A DNA stretch of 64,000 bases. Origin: Chondrilla cf. caribensis. Its lineage: Eukaryota; Porifera; Demospongiae; Chondrillida; Chondrillidae. The position numbers and the translations under genes are program-made. The notes below the pieces were generated by a model. That model saw nothing but the letters and a program-made list of their open reading frames with translations, was not told the origin of the DNA and did no database searches. Where the stretch lies: positions 904,001-968,000 of the forward strand of contig OZ026554.1 of assembly GCA_964020155.1 (NCBI GenBank). The letters are read 5' to 3'. Below, piece after piece: positions 17,683-44,770 of the stretch (positions are counted from its first letter, which is position 1; each line of letters starts with the position of its first letter).

Positions 17683-19826
17683 GAAAGAATATTAAGATAA
17701 GATTGAAAAAGAGTATTGTTTGGAATGACAACTATACTTTCTTCAATCACTGATCCATATTTGGAGTTGCTAACAAGATCGATCAGATCACCTCATCCGA
17801 AAATTGTGGTGTTTACAGTATGTGATGACCTGGGACAAGGGTCATCTTTGTGGAATGAAATATTATTATGAACTTCATGCAACCTTACAACTTGGTTGTT
17901 ATCCGATATGATTGTAAGGTTGTCCCCCACTAGATACACAAGATTTTTGTGGTAGTAGTGATCTCATTGACTTCTGTACTTTGGTGTCTAGAAACCTTTA
18001 CCTGTAATTCCCCTTAAATCTAATATCATTATCCTTGACAACAGGTGCAGATCAGATATCAGAGATGTGATGCACCAATGGGGGAACTGGTTTCAAAACT
18101 GTATCTAAAATTATTGGCTTTATCAAACCTGATTAGTGAGGGTATTGCCACTCAAACAGTACACATGCACACACACACATGCATGCATGCACATGTACGC
18201 ATTAGTCTTATTCTATGCATATGTAGTCCATATGTTACGTCTGTCAGTCACAAATAGTTAATATTACGTATGTTTAACCATTATCGTACTACCATTCTGT
18301 CCATAGGCTTATGCATACAAATGTATGTCTTAAATGACACTTTTTGGCTTTTATCTATCTTGATTATATTACTGAATACACACACACACACAGTTATAAA
18401 GCATATGCATGTAGACCTGTGAACATGGTTATTGTGACATGTGTTGTGATAACGGATGAGTGACCTGGTGGAAAGGGCCAGATTACTGAAGCCTGTTGGC
18501 TCTTAACATGTGCAACCCTGAACAAGGAAGTGCTTTTAAGGACACTAGAATTACTAAATGCATGGCATCACTTTTTCCACCTTCCTCATAAGGGAGAAAA
18601 ACAACATAATTCAAATGAGAGAGCAATATGTGATACAAAATTAACAAAAAGCCTCAGGCACTGGGCCGAAGTAACCGACATATAATGTTGTTTGAAAATG
18701 CTATCCTGGCAAGGCCGGTGTGATCTACATTGGCTATCTCCATGCATCATTTATAGTGAGCAGCGGTTCATAAGATGTGCATATATAGGGTTCACCATTA
18801 CAGGCATGCAACCATTCCTGTCCCCCCCTTTGTCACATTTCTGTTCATCATATTCATTGCTGTTAGCAATCTTCTATTGAGGCTTCACTTCACTTCATCC
18901 TCTAGCTTGTGCCATGTTCGTTATCTTCATCTCGTATTGCATATTACCTCTTATTACCACTTTTAATTACATATATCTCATATTATATAGACCCAAAATC
19001 CTTCAAAGCAGACATATTTTCAGCATGTAAATGATTGAAATGCAATGTATGATTCAATACTATCAATGACAACTCATTTTCATACTATTCTATCTGTTAT
19101 TAGCTACTTTTCGGACTCTTTGACCTATTGTATAGAAAGACTACTAATATTTGTTGACCACTGATCCATATTTGGAATTGCTAACAAGATCAGATCACCC
19201 CGTCCTAAAATTGAGGTGTTTACAGTATGTGATGACCTGGGGACAAGGGTCATCTAAGGTAAAGGTTCTAAACACCAAAGTAGAGAGATCAATGAGATCA
19301 CTACTACCACAAAAATCTTGTGTATCTAGTGAGGGACAACCTTACAACTTCAAGCATATCAGATAACAACTGAAGCTGTATCTGATATGCTTGAAGTTGT
19401 AAGGTTGTTCCCCACTAGATACATAAGATTTTTGTGGTAGTAGTGATCTCATTGATCTCTGTAGTTTGGGGTCTAGAAACCTTTACCTGTAATCCCCCTC
19501 AAATCTAATATCATTATTCTTGACAGCAGGTGCATGCAGATCAGATATTATAGATGCCATACAAACTAAGGGCTGGAGGAGAGATGACATTGAAGGAGTA
19601 CATGTCTCAGTACTGTGGCTACACTTTGTGGGTTTTATCAATCAGATTGCTGAGGGCATTACCACTCAAACAACACACAAACACACACACGCATGCACAC
19701 ATATGCATGCATGCAAGAACACCTGTACACATACACACTCGTGTATGCATACACATGCACACATACACACATACACACACATACATACACACACACGTAC
19801 ACACACACACACACACGTACACACAC

Positions 19827-19859
<33 letters not shown>

Positions 19860-21097
19860 ACACACACACACACACGCACAATTACACACACACACCCCTT
19901 GGAAAATCATTGGCTATACATAGCACTTATTGATTGGACATCCTCGACCGTGATTGCATCTGTATCTATGCATAGCTTTTCACAATAGTTGATGTTGAGT
20001 AAAGACAGAAATCGTGCCCAATTACTCAAGAGTATTTTGAATCACACTGTTGATATTTGTCAAGTAGGCTCACTAAACTGTTCAGTTTACATAATGTACT
20101 TGTCTTTTGTACAGTGATCTGCGCAATGTCATGCATACCTTTGTACTTGATGAAATAATTCTTGTGCTGCCTAGTTTCAAATTGAAGAAGTAACCAATGT
20201 AGTTGTGTTCATTATAGTGTTATGTACTCCTTATGCTCAGTCCATCACAAAGAGTACATCGTCTGTTCAACCACAGCTTATGTATACTATTATTATAATA
20301 ATATGTCTTGGATGAGACCAGATGACAGACAATGGGCTGAATCTAATCCTTATAAATATAATTATAGTTTTTCATAAGTATATTCAATAATTATTAATTA
20401 TGTATGATATGATGTGTGTTTATGTTTAGACCATATACTACCTGCAGGATAAGCTACCCCCTTTCAAGTATTAGCATCCTACAAAACTGAATTCAAGTTC
20501 ATACACTATTCCAATGTAGTATTGTTATAATAGTAGTTGTATTAAATATGTGCATATTTGTGGAGCACCTATAAAAGTCTAAATCTGTTATCATCCTGAT
20601 TGATTTGTTACTATGCATCTACTTGATCCAGATGTTATTCCTTCGATCAGCATACATGCAGAATGTACACAAATGGCATCCTCATATCAATAATCACCCA
20701 CAAGCTTGTTGAATGAAGGTATTTCTTAACCTACACACAGTGTATAGAGTATATACTCATGTGAGTATTGACTCAGAGGTACAAATATTTACATACAAGT
20801 GCAGTGCTATTTCTGTATGCAAGTGTACATTATCACTGTACACTCCTACAGTTCCTGCATGGTCAGAACTTCCTGTATAGACCTATATTCATTAGCATAC
20901 AAATATTTCCTGCATAGTATATACTAATTTAGTACTTCCTACTTACATCAACACTTTCTTTGTATGCATACTTCCTGCATACATCAGTACTTCCTGCTTA
21001 CATCAACACTTCCTATATATACATTGATGCTTCCTGTATACGCCTGTACGTACTTCCTGCATACACCAGGACTTCCTGCATTCATCAGTATACTAGT

Positions 21098-22709
21098 ATA
21101 GTAATTCGTTGTTGCGGGTACGCGTAGGAACACATATTATATTATATATCTTGGCAGGTTTGGATAAGTGGAATTTTTGATAAGTGGAATTTTTTAGTTT
21201 ATACCTAGAGATTGGACTTCTCCAGACTCCACTGTATAGAGTGCTATCGCCCTCTATGATAGGGATGACGCGGAAGAAAAATGGTCGCCCTATATCACGC
21301 ATATAATTGCTGTTTCATGAAAATCTCGCATATGGACAGGTATGAAGCCCAAACCGACATGTAGAAGTCATTTTCGGCTGCTTTTAGATGTGAAATTACT
21401 AGTAACGAGTGGAGAGGACTCGGTTGAAGTGGTGAATCGGCGAAAAGTCAAAAAAATTTAAGATCAATCACGTACATGAATGTTGTGATGTAATTTGGTT
21501 TTGGGATAATACATAGTGTCCTCCAACAACAGATCCATGCTGAAATTGTAAATATTGTAGGAGGATCTATGGCTTCAGTTATACAGGCATTCTACTTAAC
21601 CAGATATTATGCCATGGTCATATTTGGAACAGATAAGAGAGGTCCCCTGTGCTCATTTGTGTGTTGGTTTCCTCAAGGCAGTATTAGTTTAAGAGCATGC
21701 GTGATAAATGACATTTGTTTACTCATGATGCTCTCAGTACAGTGCATACCTGGATACACATGTACCCAGCATATAATATTATGTTGAAGTAGGTATTCTC
21801 TGTCCTTGTCCCACAGGAACGTGATATTCATGAAGTGCTTTCGGGTTACCATGTAACGTGTAGACGGTAAAACTCTCACATTTACCCTCAAAACAAGGTC
21901 AAACATGGTGCTGTTAACAGAGCATGTAATTTGTGGGCAACTGTTTTGTCTCAATTTGTACTGATCATACTGTAGTCATTCAGACTGTGCATTCAGAGAG
22001 TGTGACCCTTACACATGATATTGTTCAGCATCGTCGTTGTTGGCCCCCTTTCCCGGTTGACATCACCCATATGCGGGAACAGGATCGAGTAGTGTATGCT
22101 ACACTTCTATGTCCTATGTGTCCTATATTGCTACTGAGGAAGCATGTTGATGAGGTAAAAGGAATGGAGTCGCAGCAGTGGATTGAATTTGCACATTTCC
22201 ACGATGGAAATACTTGTTTGGTTAACAGATATTGCGAATGACAACTCTATCTACTCACCAATTGTAAGTACATTTAATTTCTCAATGTGTGATCATCAGT
22301 GCATGCTCCACATCACAACAGCTTTCTAGTTACATATGTATGTGTGCAACATTCGCCATAACAGATACATAGGTATGTGCACATCTCACAATCATGGTCA
22401 CAGTGTACAATACGAAGCTATGTAAAGCATTCCACACCATATGGGACCACCACATGCATCAGTTCGAACCACCAGCCGGAAGAATTCAAAATTAACACAA
22501 TGCAATGATTTGATAATGAATCAATAATGAATACCACCGTTTAATTATAGTCTAACGCTAGTCAAATCAACACACTCTGACTAAACTATGAATATTGTTA
22601 TGTGCATGACACTAACAGCATGCTATACTATATAATGAAATATGTATGTATCGCTATAATGCTTTCTACTGCATGGGAGCCATTGCACTGCCTTCATCTT
22701 TGATCAGCA
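21098..22709. other. Copy 2 of the VWA downstream region, no recognised gene
   Basis: Matches 8836-10447 with a few substitutions (for example at 21611 and 21710). Nothing further can be assigned. Confidence 0.5.
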
Positions 22710-24275
22710 TCATTTGCAAGGTAGGCGATGTTTGGAGCAATCAGGTAGTGCACTGATAATTGCTGCTTTCTGTGCCAGAGTGGTCAAACGTGTGATGTAG
22801 AATACGTGGAAAATATCGCCTTGGCTTGCAAGTGCATTTAATCCGGGTTGATAAACATTGCCGTATCCAATAACATAGCGTTTCACATTGAGGGCTGTTC
22901 CATCCAATGCGTTCACTATAGACGGAATACTGCTGGTACAAGGCCCATTGTGTCTGCCATCAGTGAGGGTAACTATGTCAATATGCTTGATGTTAGATGA
23001 TAGTCGGCAAATTCCAGTTGGTTTCACTACTTCTTCTCCAACACACTTGAGTGCCCTGCCTGTATGTGTACCTGCACTCTGGTGATGTATATTCAAGATA
23101 GCATCTTTCATATCTGAGCGCATATTGATATTATAACAATTTGAGCAGAAATCAAGGTTGATATCATTGCTGTAGGAAACCACTGCTATTTGAATATTTC
23201 CACAAAGGTTTTCAGCGATAGTTGCTATAAGTTGTCTTTGATCCATAAATTCCTGGGAACGGATGCTTCCCGACACATCCAAAATGATAACAATCAGCCT
23301 TTCCTCATCACAGTCACTTCGTCGTCTTCTGTTCTTCAACTCTTCGACTGGGTATTTTTCAACAAAAACACCTTCCTCTAGTGGTAGGATGTCTTCTTCC
23401 TCATGTATGTCCTCAATTGGGGCAGATCGCTTTCCGATACCTGCAGTACGTGAGTAATCATGCAAGGTTAGAAATACTAAAGGTTCCTTCATGTTTCACT
23501 TTATGAATACATATCGGTACTTTGAGACTTACTGCATCTTAAGTCATTTCTGCAAATCTCATTGTTTCGTTGTTGAATGCTGGTTGGACAAGCTACCGCA
23601 CGACGTCCTCTTCCTGTTGCATTGGCTACATTAGATTCAGGCCGGCCGAGTTTCAAGACTGTGGTCATTGTTACTGCTTGCTCAGCTACAGTTGGCATAC
23701 CTATGTGTGTGGTTGTAATAAATCAACATTATGGTAGACAGGAACATAATCACAACAAACAGGCCAAATGACGCTTAGTTTAAGAATAGGCCACATTTCT
23801 TACATACTTACATGTGTACTTTGTCTGCTTATCAATTCGAACTGTACAGGCTGCATTGCCTGTACGGTTACGTTCCTGCTGTTGAGCCAATCGAGTGTCG
23901 CAGATCGTTTTTGATGTAGACTTCCTCACACCAGTTAGTCTCCAAGCAGTCCATGGGCCATAAGTGCAGAGAGGTCTCGATGGGCAATGACAGAAAAATT
24001 CGGGGAAGTGAGTTCTCAGCGGAGAACTGCATGAGAATGTTCCTAGAAAAGTATACAGATTAATATCAGAATGTAGCTGAGTCTGTTAGCACAGTATAGC
24101 GTGATAAAGTACGTATATGCATTGCTGCAGCAGAATTGTACATGTACATCATTCTTAGACTAATATTTATATACTTACTAAAAATGTAAGGACAGTGCAG
24201 TGGAGCTGATCCTGTAACGTCCTTAGGCAGTGCAACCACAAAAAGAGATATCAGTATAACTTGTGACAGCATCAT
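22710..24275 (-). CDS. Secreted von Willebrand factor A-domain protein, copy 2 (4 exons, 408 aa)
   Basis: Exons 24275-24179, 24042-23812, 23700-23533 and 23440-22710, exactly 12262 bp from the copy 1 positions. The predicted protein appears identical to copy 1; the only coding difference found (22832) is synonymous. Signal peptide, dibasic and tetra-Arg sites and the MIDAS residues are all intact. The gene is either a functional recent duplicate or an assembly duplicate of one locus. Confidence 0.87.
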
Positions 24276-24392
24276 TCGAGTTGAGTTGTCGGAGTTTCGC
24301 AGTTAAACGTCAATGGGCAATTCACCAACCAATCAATGTGATACTGATTCAGAAGGTTTTCATCAGTGAGTTATTACTGCTCAGGGTCATTG

Positions 24393-24402
24393 CTATTTAT
24401 AG
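24393..24402 (-). promoter_or_regulatory. TATA box of VWA gene, copy 2
   Basis: Minus strand CTATAAATAG, 118 bp upstream of the start codon, as in copy 1. Confidence 0.58.
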
Positions 24403-24518
24403 AGCTGCAACCAATTTCAACTGTGAATTTCATTTACAAATTACTTCCTGTCCTCGAACCAATATTATGTCTGTAAGCCTACTGACAGTGTTACTAATAG
24501 AAAACTGTATGGTATCCT

Positions 24519-32075
<7,557 letters not shown>

Positions 32076-32218
32076 TTTTCTGTATAAAACTTACTTCCTG
32101 TTCATATAATAATATTGACCCATTATTTTTCAGTTTATCTACACATTTGCTTATATCATGTAGTAAGTATTTGTGTAAAAGACAAATAGGGAAACTTACT
32201 GGCAGAAGTATTCTGTCT

Positions 32219-34339
32219 TTATGCAGCACACTCATTTGGTCTCACACATCTTCGTCCACTGGGACAAGGTGGATTGCAGATAGCTGGAGGAAGAACACAT
32301 TCAGTATCTAAATAGCAAACATATGCATTTCTTTGCTGTAATGAACTCTTGACAATTAATTATCATGCTACGTATGTGCAATACAATTGTGTTACAGTAG
32401 TAAACTGTACATTAATGTAAACAATATATATAATATTATATTACAGTGAAACCCCTCTAAATCGAACCCTCATCTATCAAAAGAGCAAAATTCTTCAACT
32501 TTCGTAGAAGTCCAAGTACATCTTCATAATTCAGTTCACTACCAGGTTGAATTCCAATCATGCTGTCATCATCGTCATAATCATCAATGAATCCCACACG
32601 GTCATGGCTATCCTCAGAAGTGGAATCGTTCGCATGTTCACACTTCAACAGCTGCAGATTGCATGTTCGGTTTGTAAAGGTTGATTTCTATATTAAATTG
32701 GGTTTTGGGACCAAAACTTCCATTTGGTTTTCAGAATTCAGAGTTTCCGGTTTAGAAAGGTTGTTTGTAACACATGTAATAGGAAATAATTTGGGGCTTG
32801 AAAAAATGTTCGATTTAAAGAGAATTCTGGATTATTGAGGGTTCGATTTAGAGGGATTTCACTGTACCATGATAATACAATGGATCTATACACGTAGGTT
32901 ATGGTATGTTAAATGTATCCTCATAATATGGTGAATCTACATATGGAAATGTCCTGGCAAGATAATTAGTCCAGTTTGAGTTAAATTAATGTGCAGGGTA
33001 GATGTTCCAGTACAACAGTGAACTGGTTCTTCAATGATTGTTATCATGCATGAGGATGTAACTATGAATACGTATTCTGTTTTTGATAATATTACTTTCG
33101 TTTTGAAATTTCAGTCTTGAACTTGTCAGGACATGGTCTTTTTTGAAATGGACAGCTAATCCTATCTGCACCTTATGCCATTCATTGTACGTATGTTAGA
33201 AGATACCTTGTGTACACCTTGATCCAGTCCAACCTGTTGCACAAGCACATACATCTGGTCTAACACAGGTTCCACCGTTTGGGCAAAATGTGAAGAAACC
33301 ACACCGAGCTGCAATACAGATAATAATAACACCAATTCAAACAGTTTACTCATGCAGTTCTTGAATAGACCAACATACGTTTGTTACAGAGACTTCCTCC
33401 CCATCCATCAATGCACCTGCATCTATTTGGTAGAACACACCTGGATCTAGGAGGACAACGCCTACATACAGCTGCGAGAGACACGATTTGCTGGTAAACA
33501 TTAATAAATACGCATTTAAGTAACATAATATGCAATTATGGCAATATGGCATAATATACCATGCAATATTAATGTTAAAACAAAATATTACTGTTATTAT
33601 GGACGTTTTGAAGGATTTACATACATTCTCATGCATACAGACTTACGACTACAGAGAAAACCAGAATATCCACTGCAGCATTCATGTTGACAATAGCTGT
33701 TGGTGACTGTCCTGTACCGTGTGCTGTACACAATGACAGCCCTGCATGTGGAATGTTCCACACAGTCATATTTGGCAAGATGGGAAATCTAGACATCACT
33801 ACGAGTTTTTTTATCTATGTCATGAACAAACTTTCATCATAGAATACAAAGTGTCTAATGCTCGGACACACTATTAGTCAGTTACATATCCTGAAATTCC
33901 CTATACAATAACTTCATTTTATATTGCAATTGTTCTTGATTCAATGTACAGTGTACTATGTATATACTTCATCTACTTGTTTAGTGCACACTCACTGTGA
34001 TCTTGTCCTGGTACATCTTCTCCATCCCCAAAATCCACATTTTTCAGAAAATCTCTCTACAGTGTACGTTGTGGATGCTACTCTATAGGAAATAATCCTG
34101 GTCCTGTATGCCTGATGTGAACAAACTCTGCAGATTGGTAGGTTTGTGAGTCAGTATTCCTTACCTCCGTCTCAATACACAATCAAAATCCACACAGTGT
34201 GTTCATTCCTTGTAAGTGTATCAATGTCTTACCCTTGACGTATACTTGTGCACTGATCATGACTTGCGACCTCCTCCACAATAGCTACAACTATTACAGC
34301 TAAAATGACACTCTTAGTAAAGATCTCCACTTTCACCAT
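32219..34339 (-). CDS. Secreted EMI and EGF-domain protein A (6 exons, 197 aa)
   Basis: Exons: 34339-34233, 34127-33996, 33741-33647, 33471-33379, 33308-33207 and 32283-32219. Phases 2,2,1,1,1 agree at every junction, giving 197 codons plus TAA. Residues 1-26 are a signal peptide. An EMI domain follows (about 30-111), with CGFWGWRRC, a YRTV motif, and ECCSGYSG at its end. Then come one degenerate EGF (CRRCPPRSRC...GWGGSLC), one clear EGF (CPNGGTC...GWTGSRC) and a final half-EGF ending RPNECAA. The layout resembles EGFL7/EGFL8 and the EMI-MEGF proteins, which act outside the cell in matrix or cell-surface binding. No transmembrane segment is visible. This is the shortest of the three paralogues. 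A Tigger-like MITE sits in the last intron. Confidence 0.88.
32442..32866. mobile_element. Tigger/pogo-like non-autonomous element with TA target site
   Basis: The ends are inverted repeats of about 31 bp: left 'tacagtgaaacccctctaaa', right complement 'tacagtgaaatccctctaaa', each continuing 'tcgaaccctca'. CAGTGAAACC ends with TA flanks are typical of Tc1/mariner-superfamily Tigger elements. It lies in the last intron of EMI/EGF gene A. Confidence 0.85.
32457..32648 (-). pseudogene. Transposase C-terminal remnant within the Tigger-like element
   Basis: A 63-codon minus-strand ORF lies directly inside the right-hand logic of the element. It has an acidic stretch (DDYDDDDS) followed by YEDVLGLLRKLKNFAL. 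Tigger transposases often end with a comparable leucine-rich 'EAL..LRxLRxF' segment. There is no DDE core, so it is a fragment. The assignment is an inference from position and this weak resemblance. Confidence 0.4.
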
Positions 34340-34535
34340 TATTCTGCGTGTAGATGTTCCAACATATATATCAGCATACAATTGGCTTTGTTGTTTATCG
34401 TACTAGTATAACTCAGTAACCTGCACATGTACTTTACTTCGAGCCATCAACTCACTTAGATCTGTCCGAGGATTCAAAGGGTGTGTGACTATCTCCTCCT
34501 GTCTTCTTCGATTATCCTGATGGCAATAGGAATGT

Positions 34536-34546
34536 TAAATTCATAG
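34536..34546 (-). promoter_or_regulatory. Degenerate TATA-like element of gene A
   Basis: Minus strand CTATGAATTTA, about 200 bp upstream of the ATG. It lies in a block that aligns with the gene B upstream region (gene B has CTATAAATTC followed by the same AACATTCC). Confidence 0.4.
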
Positions 34547-34932
34547 TTACTGCATCCTGTACTTGTATGGTTTCTGTGACTGGTGTGTGATGTCATGTGG
34601 ACTGGACCATTTGATGTTTCCATATATTGTCACTGTGTATGTGAAAATGGCTGCTCGCTTGTACATACACACACATGTATTTTGTGATGTTCATACATAT
34701 GTCGCATCTATTGAATTCAGAATGTATGTAATGTCTTTTATTATATGTGATCTGTTTGGTGAAGGTAACCATAGTACCTAATTATTCTATACTTATTATA
34801 TCAATCATCTTAATCATTCAATCTCAATTTACATGCAATTGCATGTATAACAAAGCACATTTGTATATTATTGTATAGTCCTTTCTAACTGATCTAGAAA
34901 GATGAACATGCATACACACGTCTACACATGTA

Positions 34933-34964
<32 letters not shown>

Positions 34965-34985
34965 TGTGCACACACACGCATGCAT

Positions 34986-35060
<75 letters not shown>

Positions 35061-35082
35061 CATGCACTAACACCGATTGCTG

Positions 35083-35277
35083 GATTGAAGGCATAGCACA
35101 CCCCATTCTGTTGACATCCTGTGATAACCTTATATGTTGAGTTAATTAGAATGTAGCAGGATGTACGGGGTATCCAGGAACTTCCCCAGTCTATCTTCAG
35201 CCTCCACCTAGCACCTAAGGACTAACTTGTCCTCAAATATGTAACACGATCAATTAGGTGTCTAACTTCCTCTACTC
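35083..35277. repeat. Conserved upstream block of the EMI/EGF genes (copy a)
   Basis: Begins near 'catagcacaccccattctg' and runs through 'atgtagcaggatg' and 'atgtaacacgatcaattagg'. It recurs at 36219-36410 and 40676-40858, and a weak version at about 44870-44990, each just after an (AC)n tract and upstream of an EMI/EGF gene. It may be a repeat carried along by duplication or a shared regulatory element. Confidence 0.75.
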
Positions 35278-36176
35278 ATATACTGTGTATAGACAGGAAT
35301 GTAAACATTATCAATCGCTTTAGCTGACTCAGCATTGCATTATATATCACATGATTAAATTTATAGTGTTTCTGTCTGATTTTACAAAAAATATAGTATA
35401 CATACACAAATTATGCAGTATTTTTATTCTTTACAGGTACATAAATATTATATTAATTATATTATAATATATCTGCATAATCATATCTAATTATCTCATG
35501 GCCATCACAGCGTCACCCTATGTACTATGTATGACAATGTTCAGAATAATACATCATGGTTCATTAATAGTTTATGGTATGGCTAATTGTTTATTGTCCT
35601 GGTTGATGTGTTCATTAACAGTTTCAGTACTACACATGTAGCTCTTGCTCCTACCTGTAAAAGATAGAGCAGAGAAATCCTCATTGTAGCTAAATGTACA
35701 GTAATTCAAGACATATGTATAATATATACGTCCAATCTGATCTGTAAGATCGAATTATACAATATGTACATGGCTTATTCTCAATTTCAATAGCCACATT
35801 ATTCCCAGTGTCAATCATTCATCAATCAATCAATTGTCTGAAAATCCCTATGCACGTCCAGTTTAACTGTGTGTTCACCTCATCAATTTCATGCACACTA
35901 TACATGTGTGGAGTTGGTACTTACTGTAATACACAGTGGAGCCTGTTAAGAAGACCACCTCAATGCAGAGACCACCTGTCCTGAGTGATCATTATTGAAT
36001 TGTTAACTATGTCAACTCAAACTTAGTAGGGTACCTCTGTACGTATAAAGACTAGTTACATAACATGCAAGCATGCGTATACACACCATGGATACCCTCA
36101 CACGCATGCATAACACACTTAATTACACATAAAACATACATTTGCACTCACACGCACACACACACACACACACACG

Positions 36177-36215
<39 letters not shown>

Positions 36216-36678
36216 TGGTTGAAGCCATAGCACACCCCATTCTGTTGACATCCTGTGATAGCCTTATATGTTGAGTCAATTAGAATGTAGCAGGATGCAC
36301 AGGGTATCCAGGAACTTCCCCAGTCTATATCCAGCCTCCACCTAGCACTTAAGGACTAACTTGTCCTCAAATATGTAACACGATCAATTAGGTGTCCAAC
36401 TTCCTCTATTCACACACAGATAAGCTACTGTGTCTATATATGCACACAAGAATGAACACAATGACTGTGGCTGTTTTGTTATATTACATAATATTATTAA
36501 TTCAACATGTAATGTTTCTCTTTGATCTTATACAATATAGTGTTTGCACATAATATAATTAACACATTGGATCCATTCATTGCCAACAATTGATATTCAT
36601 ACTTGATCATTTAATGGCCATCACAGTATTACTCTATGTACTATGTACTGTGTGTGTATGCACAGAAGAATGATAATA

Positions 36679-36712
<34 letters not shown>

Positions 36713-37146
36713 GTGTTATTGTTTATAGTATAGCTAATTGTTTCTTATCCAGGCTGATTATGTTTATTAGCTGATTCAGTAACAGATCAAGCTCTCGGTC
36801 CATTGCCTGCAGAAAGTCAGAGCAGAGAAATGCTCACCATAAGTGATAGGCCCCATCTGATCAGACACTGTATGGATGTCACTTTACAGTATGTATCGCA
36901 TTACCAAACGCATGAATCACTGTATATATATGTATTTGTTAATTCAGTCTACTGTACAGTTTGCACACACAAGCAGTCCAATTCGACCTAAATAGTATAA
37001 TTGCGTATGCTCTCCTTATTTACTCCCTCCACAGTTAGTACATGTTACCATTACAGTGTACATATTATACTAGTATAATATTATTATATTTACTACAGTA
37101 CAGTATTGTGTGTATTAGAGTTCCCAATACTTACATTTTCCCACTG

Positions 37147-42149
<5,003 letters not shown>

Positions 42150-42804
42150 TGTACCACAGTCACCTCCGGTCCATCCAGGTTCACAGATACACCCTCCTGG
42201 ACCGGAACATGTCCCAGAGTTTCTACAAAGTGGAGAGCAGAAAGCTGCAAAAGAGACAGAAAAACATGATCATTGAATGGTATTCAAATACTGTACCACA
42301 GGACACAGTGCATTTGTTTGGTGTTACTCATGGTTCAACTTACGCATTTCACATGTAGATCCCCACCATCCAGGAGCACATTCGCACACTCCACCACTAA
42401 CGCAGGTTCCTCCATTCTCGCAGGGTAGTAGGCAGCCATTTATAGCTACGATGAAATATAGTATTGATGCACATATTAATGTATGTGTTGTGTGCATGTG
42501 CATGTGTGTGTGTGTATGTGTATGTGTGTGTGTGTATGTGTGTGTGTGGCATGTGTGTGTGTGTGCGTGCATGTGTGCGTGCATGTCCATGAAGTCAGTC
42601 TTGCTCCACTGCATATTGACATGTACTGTGAATTTCAGTTATTAACAGGCTTACATCTTTGACAAAAACGTCCAGTCCATTCACTTGTACATGCACACCT
42701 AAATGGTGATATACATGTTCCTCCATTTTGACAAGATGGGGAGCACAAAGCTACAGCAGTGTGTTGGTAAGGGTGTCTGTCGGTACTTGTTCATAGGTAA
42801 TAGT

Positions 42805-43290
42805 GCACAGCCAGACTCACCTCTTTGACATCTACTCCCGGTCCATCCTCGTGGACAAGTGCACACTTCAGGTCTGGTGCACCTCCCTCCATTCAGACAA
42901 AGTACTGAACACACAGCTTCAGTTCAATACAAGAAAACAAAATCAGTCAAAACGTAAGTGTACTTATTGTGGATATAGTATACTCAGGTATTAGACATTA
43001 ACCTGTATTAGACATTAACATGTATGTGCTGTACATATACATGTTAATGTCTAATACAGTATTATTGGGAAGAGTGCTCTTCAGTAATTGTAAGAAGTTG
43101 CTAGTGCAGCTCACAACCAGCCTCACCTCTTTGACATCTACTACCGGTCCATCCTCGTGGACAAGTGCACACTGCAGGTCTGGTGCACCTCCCTCCATTC
43201 AGACAAGGTGCTGAACACACAGCTTCAGTTCAATACAAGAAAACAACATCAGTGTGTGCTTATTAAGTGTACTTCTTGTGGATATATTGT
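42805..43290. repeat. 306-bp tandem duplication of an EGF exon in gene C
   Basis: Two direct copies carry an exon (42821-42916 and 43127-43222) plus flanking intron ('tgtgttcag', 'cttcagttcaatacaagaaa'). The exon copies differ at few sites, so this is the most recent EGF gain in the cluster. Confidence 0.85.
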
Positions 43291-44218
43291 GCATTGACAA
43301 ATAAAATCATTTGCTGTGCATATACATGCCAATGTCTAATACACCTTTCCACATACGTACCAACAATGTGACTTAAAACATTGAATTGGACAAGACATGC
43401 CTTTTACAACAAGTTACAGTACACACTTTTGCCAAATTGAGGGATTGTACATTTTCATTAATAGACATTGTTTTTTTTTCAAATGTTTCATGATTATTGA
43501 TGTAAAGCAATGACGGAATTATTAACAAGCTCTTGTGTATGTTATGTTGGTGTGTGTATGTGTGCATGCATGTGACATTGTGTGTACACCTCTAGTTTCA
43601 ACTCACGTGTACAGATATCTCCTGTACGAGTGTAGCCCGTGCAGCACTGATGCTCGCAGTAGGTGACACTACTTGTTCTATATCTTGTGGAGTAGGTAGT
43701 GACGGACCTGTGAGATAATCACCAGAATTGTTTATTAAACTTAATATGACTATTCCTGTTAGTTTAAGATGAAAGCTCGAAGAAATCTATTGTGCATCTT
43801 GTTTATCACGCATACTTAGTACACATATGTACCTACTTATATACTTATGATAAGGATGTACTTTGGTGCACAGCACTTACCGTGATCTTGTCCTGGTGCA
43901 TCTTCTCCTTTTCCAAAATCCACATCTTGTGGAATAGCTCTCCACGGTGTATCTTGTGGATGCTACTCTATAGGAAATCCTTCGGGTCCTGTAGGCCACT
44001 TGTGGGCAGAACCTGCAAGTTTGTGATTCAATGGGATATTCTTGTTTGCATCTTATTTTCATAGCCAATGCCCCATTTTTATGGTATTCTAATATCTGTA
44101 CATGCAGCAATTCTTACCCTGGGCGTGTAACTCTGCACTGACTTTCAACCTTATTTACAATAGCCAAAATAATCACTGCTAATGTAATAGCTCGAAATAT
44201 TAGGCCAAATGTCCTCAT

Positions 44219-44706
44219 TTCCACCTTCAGTAGTTGCTAATGCTGAAGATACTCTGGTCCAGTGAGGCTGTAGAGTTGATCTGCTGTGACAGCCTTATCT
44301 TTCAGAGAAGGTACGTTTTCTGAACTGTTGTACAAGACAAGATACAACAGTTGCATTTATAGGCACACTGTTTCCTGCACTTCTATAACCTGCAGCCAGT
44401 TGTGACTGGTCAGTATGTCACCCGGAAAACTGTATTTTGAGTGGTTTCACACATAAATCCTACCCAATAGTCCCGAATGTGCTATCTGTGATGATCTCAG
44501 GTGTAAGTCATGAAGTATTGATAAGGTTTGCTGTACATGTGGACCTTAGTGGATGGGCCCTTTGCTACCTTACAGAATGGCTGAAACATGCATGTCAGAG
44601 AGTGAAATGATATGAACACACACACGCACATGCATATGCACACATACATACACATACAGTCTGTATATATGTACATACACACATGCGCAAACTCACACAC
44701 ACACAC

Positions 44707-44770
<64 letters not shown>

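Larger units (their letters stand above)
34340..37146. other. Intergenic region upstream of gene A
   Basis: It holds the gene A promoter, (AC)n at 34928-35058 and 36150-36212, and a short (TTA)n at 36676-36712. A conserved block of about 200 bp occurs twice (35083-35277 and 36219-36410). No coding region is recognised. Confidence 0.6.
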
